This document shows, in pieces, positions 6,746 through 7,275 of a DNA stretch of 7,275 nt (position 1 is its first letter; each line of letters opens with the position of its first letter). Source of the stretch: Bacillota bacterium (GTDB taxonomy: Bacteria; Bacillota; Clostridia; Christensenellales; Borkfalkiaceae). The stretch is taken from assembly GCA_003343995.1 (NCBI GenBank), contig QAKE01000055.1, positions 1 through 7,275 of the forward strand, given 5' to 3'. Below the pieces are notes generated by a model that searched no databases, was not told where the DNA came from, and worked only from the letters and a program-made list of their open reading frames with translations. Position numbers and translations under genes: made by a program.

Positions 6746-6774
6746 ATTATAATCCGATTAGCGAACAAAATCAA
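6746..6774 (-). promoter_or_regulatory. Promoter of the small HTH gene and possibly of the whole operon
   Basis: On the minus strand TTGATT (6774-6769) is followed after 17 nt by a perfect TATAAT (6751-6746). Transcription would start near 6739, leaving a leader of about 60 nt before the ATG at 6678. Since no terminator is apparent between the HTH gene and the NurA-like gene, this may be the main promoter for the five minus-strand genes. Confidence 0.7.
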
Positions 6775-6845
6775 GAGATTTTCCGCAAAGTTCATAAAGT
6801 ATTTTCAAAATTGAATAACAGGGGGTTGGGTACTTCCAACAAGAC

Positions 6846-6885
6846 AAAATGAGCGCAGAAGCTGCAAGGTCAAAACGCTCATTTT
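6846..6885. repeat. Perfect 10-bp inverted repeat
   Basis: AAAATGAGCG (6846-6855) and CGCTCATTTT (6876-6885) pair perfectly around a 20-nt loop. On the plus strand the right arm ends in only four T residues before CGCCG, so terminator function is weak. It is either a stem of the proposed transcript or a binding or hairpin site of the mobilisation region. Confidence 0.75.
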
Positions 6886-6949
6886 CGCCGTGTGTATGGA
6901 CACCGGCTGTGCTTGCTATTCTCTCAAATCTCATATCCGCAGATATGTG

Positions 6950-6986
6950 TGCGCTCTCGCTGTTCAAAAACGAGGGCGCATTTTTT
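6950..6986 (+). terminator. Rho-independent terminator, plus strand
   Basis: TGCGCTCTCG (6950-6959) pairs with CGAGGGCGCA (6971-6980) over ten positions, one of them a G-U wobble, around an 11-nt loop, and is followed at once by six T (6981-6986). There is no T run on the minus strand side, so it acts on plus-strand transcripts. No gene ends here, which is the main reason to suspect a short non-coding RNA or an attenuated leader upstream. Confidence 0.8.
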
Positions 6987-7026
6987 ATTGAAATCTTCGT
7001 GCATCGGCGGACAAACACCAAAAAAA

Positions 7027-7203
7027 TGTCCGTTGTAAAGTGAAAGGCTCATTTCAAAATTTGGTTTTCGCTGCCCCGCCAAAACTGGATTTTTTGTCCG
7101 TTGTAAGGTGAGAGGACATGATACCAAAGAAATATTATTTACAAAAAATTCACACTCTTGATGGTACCTTTTGCCGAAAAAGTGTCCGTTGTAGTGTGAG
7201 AGA
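7027..7203 (+). repeat. Three imperfect 21-nt direct repeats, candidate oriT/relaxosome site
   Basis: Three copies share TGTCCGTTGTA and then a GTGAGAG-like half: 7027-7047 (TGTCCGTTGTAAAGTGAAAG), 7095-7115 (...AAGGTGAGAGG) and 7183-7203 (...GTGTGAGAGA). They start 68 and 88 nt apart. A small hairpin, CTTTT-GCCGA-AAAAG (7168-7182), directly precedes the third copy, and TCACACT (7150-7156) is inverted relative to AGTGTGA (7193-7199) inside it. Repeats and hairpins just upstream of a MobC-like gene are the usual make-up of an origin of transfer. The third copy contains TAGTGTG, the same seven bases that precede the nick in pMV158-type origins, but that may be chance. Where the relaxase nicks is unknown. 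Confidence 0.6.
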
Positions 7204-7225
7204 CAGTACAAAAAGGAGTGACTAT

Positions 7226-7275
7226 ATGGCAGACCGCACCCGCCCGATACGCATTGAGTTCTGTGTGTCGGAACA
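7226..7275 (+). CDS. mobC: MobC-like relaxosome protein, N-terminus only
   Basis: Only 16 codons are in the window: MADRTRPIRIEFCVSE. The basic start followed by a short 'RPIRIEFCVSE' strand matches the ribbon-helix-helix opening of MobC-type accessory proteins, which bind oriT and help the relaxase nick DNA. The ATG is preceded by AAGGAG (7213-7218) at a seven-base distance. The gene begins just after the repeat cluster at 7027-7203, the expected position relative to an origin of transfer. With so few residues the family is likely rather than certain. Confidence 0.65.
   Translation, partial: MADRTRPIRIEFCVSE

Larger units (their letters stand above)
6740..6986 (+). ncRNA. Candidate untranslated RNA or leader of about 247 nt
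   Basis: This span lies between a plausible plus-strand promoter (start near 6740) and a strong plus-strand intrinsic terminator (ending 6986), with no convincing gene between them. It holds a GTTGG/CCAAC stem (6825-6829 with 6836-6840), a 10-bp perfect stem (6846-6855 with 6876-6885) and a CATATC-CGCA-GATATG hairpin (6932-6947). A 64-codon frame at 6849-7043 has no ribosome site and runs through these structures, so I do not regard it as a gene. The RNA could control the downstream mobilisation genes, or the hairpins may act as DNA in the relaxosome. No known RNA family is recognised. Confidence 0.35.
6481..7275. mobile_element. Edge of a mobilisation region of an integrative/conjugative or mobilizable element
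   Basis: The call rests on four things together: an excisionase-like HTH gene, a gene-free region with many inverted repeats, a three-copy repeat resembling relaxosome DNA, and the start of a MobC-like gene. The element's ends, integrase and relaxase are not in the window, so its type and limits are unknown. The coordinates mark only the part that looks element-derived; the HerA/NurA operon to the left is probably cargo of the same element. Confidence 0.5.

Noticed and set aside
6481..6795. Longer form (104 residues) of the small HTH protein
   Set aside because: The extension would translate through the promoter at 6746-6774; GGAGGA directly before the ATG at 6678 marks the true start.
6849..7043. 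Plus-strand 64-codon open frame beginning ATGAGCGCAGAAGC
   Set aside because: No ribosome site precedes it, and it runs through two hairpins and the intrinsic terminator at 6950-6986. It is better explained as structured non-coding DNA/RNA of the mobilisation region.
7192..7198. TAGTGTG taken as proof of a pMV158-type (MOBV) nick site
   Set aside because: Seven bases are too few, the following bases differ, and a MobC-like partner points rather to another relaxase class. Kept only as a side remark.
7027..7203. Repeat cluster as a CRISPR array
   Set aside because: Only three diverged copies with unequal spacing (68 and 88 nt) and no cas genes; the context is mobilisation.

Overview
The window looks like a stretch of Firmicutes DNA, most likely from a gut Clostridia-type organism. 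It has strong AAGGAGG-type ribosome binding sites, near-consensus sigma-A promoters and small HTH and MobC-type genes of the kinds common on integrative and conjugative or mobilizable elements of that group. No rRNA, tRNA, CRISPR array or insertion sequence was seen, so the taxonomic placement is an inference from style and gene content.

The main content is one tight minus-strand operon. Read in its own direction it encodes: a NurA-like nuclease (start 6271, end 5138), a HerA-like hexameric translocase ATPase (5122 to 3449), an HSP90/GHKL-type ATPase (3449 to 1866) and a radical SAM protein with a B12-binding-like N-terminal domain (1869 to 190). The genes are 15 nt apart, then share 1 nt, then overlap by 4 nt. 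All four frames are intact. HerA and NurA are known partners in DNA-end processing. Linking them to an HSP90-like ATPase and a radical SAM enzyme is not something I can match to a characterised system, and I regard this as the candidate new system, most plausibly anti-mobile-element defence or DNA processing/repair.

Upstream of the operon (6481-6678, minus) is a 65-residue excisionase/MerR-type HTH protein. Its promoter overlaps head-on a second, plus-strand promoter near 6704-6733. The plus-strand promoter points into a gene-free region with hairpins that ends in a good intrinsic terminator at 6950-6986, so a short non-coding or leader RNA of about 250 nt is possible. Next come three imperfect copies of a 21-nt repeat (7027-7203), likely relaxosome/oriT DNA, and the first codons of a MobC-like gene (7226 onward, plus strand, cut by the window end).

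At the other end, downstream of the radical SAM gene, lies a near-perfect promoter with a 12-bp-arm palindrome around its -35 box. It drives a minus-strand XRE-family regulator gene that is cut by the window start. The layout therefore reads as a cargo operon inserted between the mobilisation region and a regulatory gene of a mobile element.
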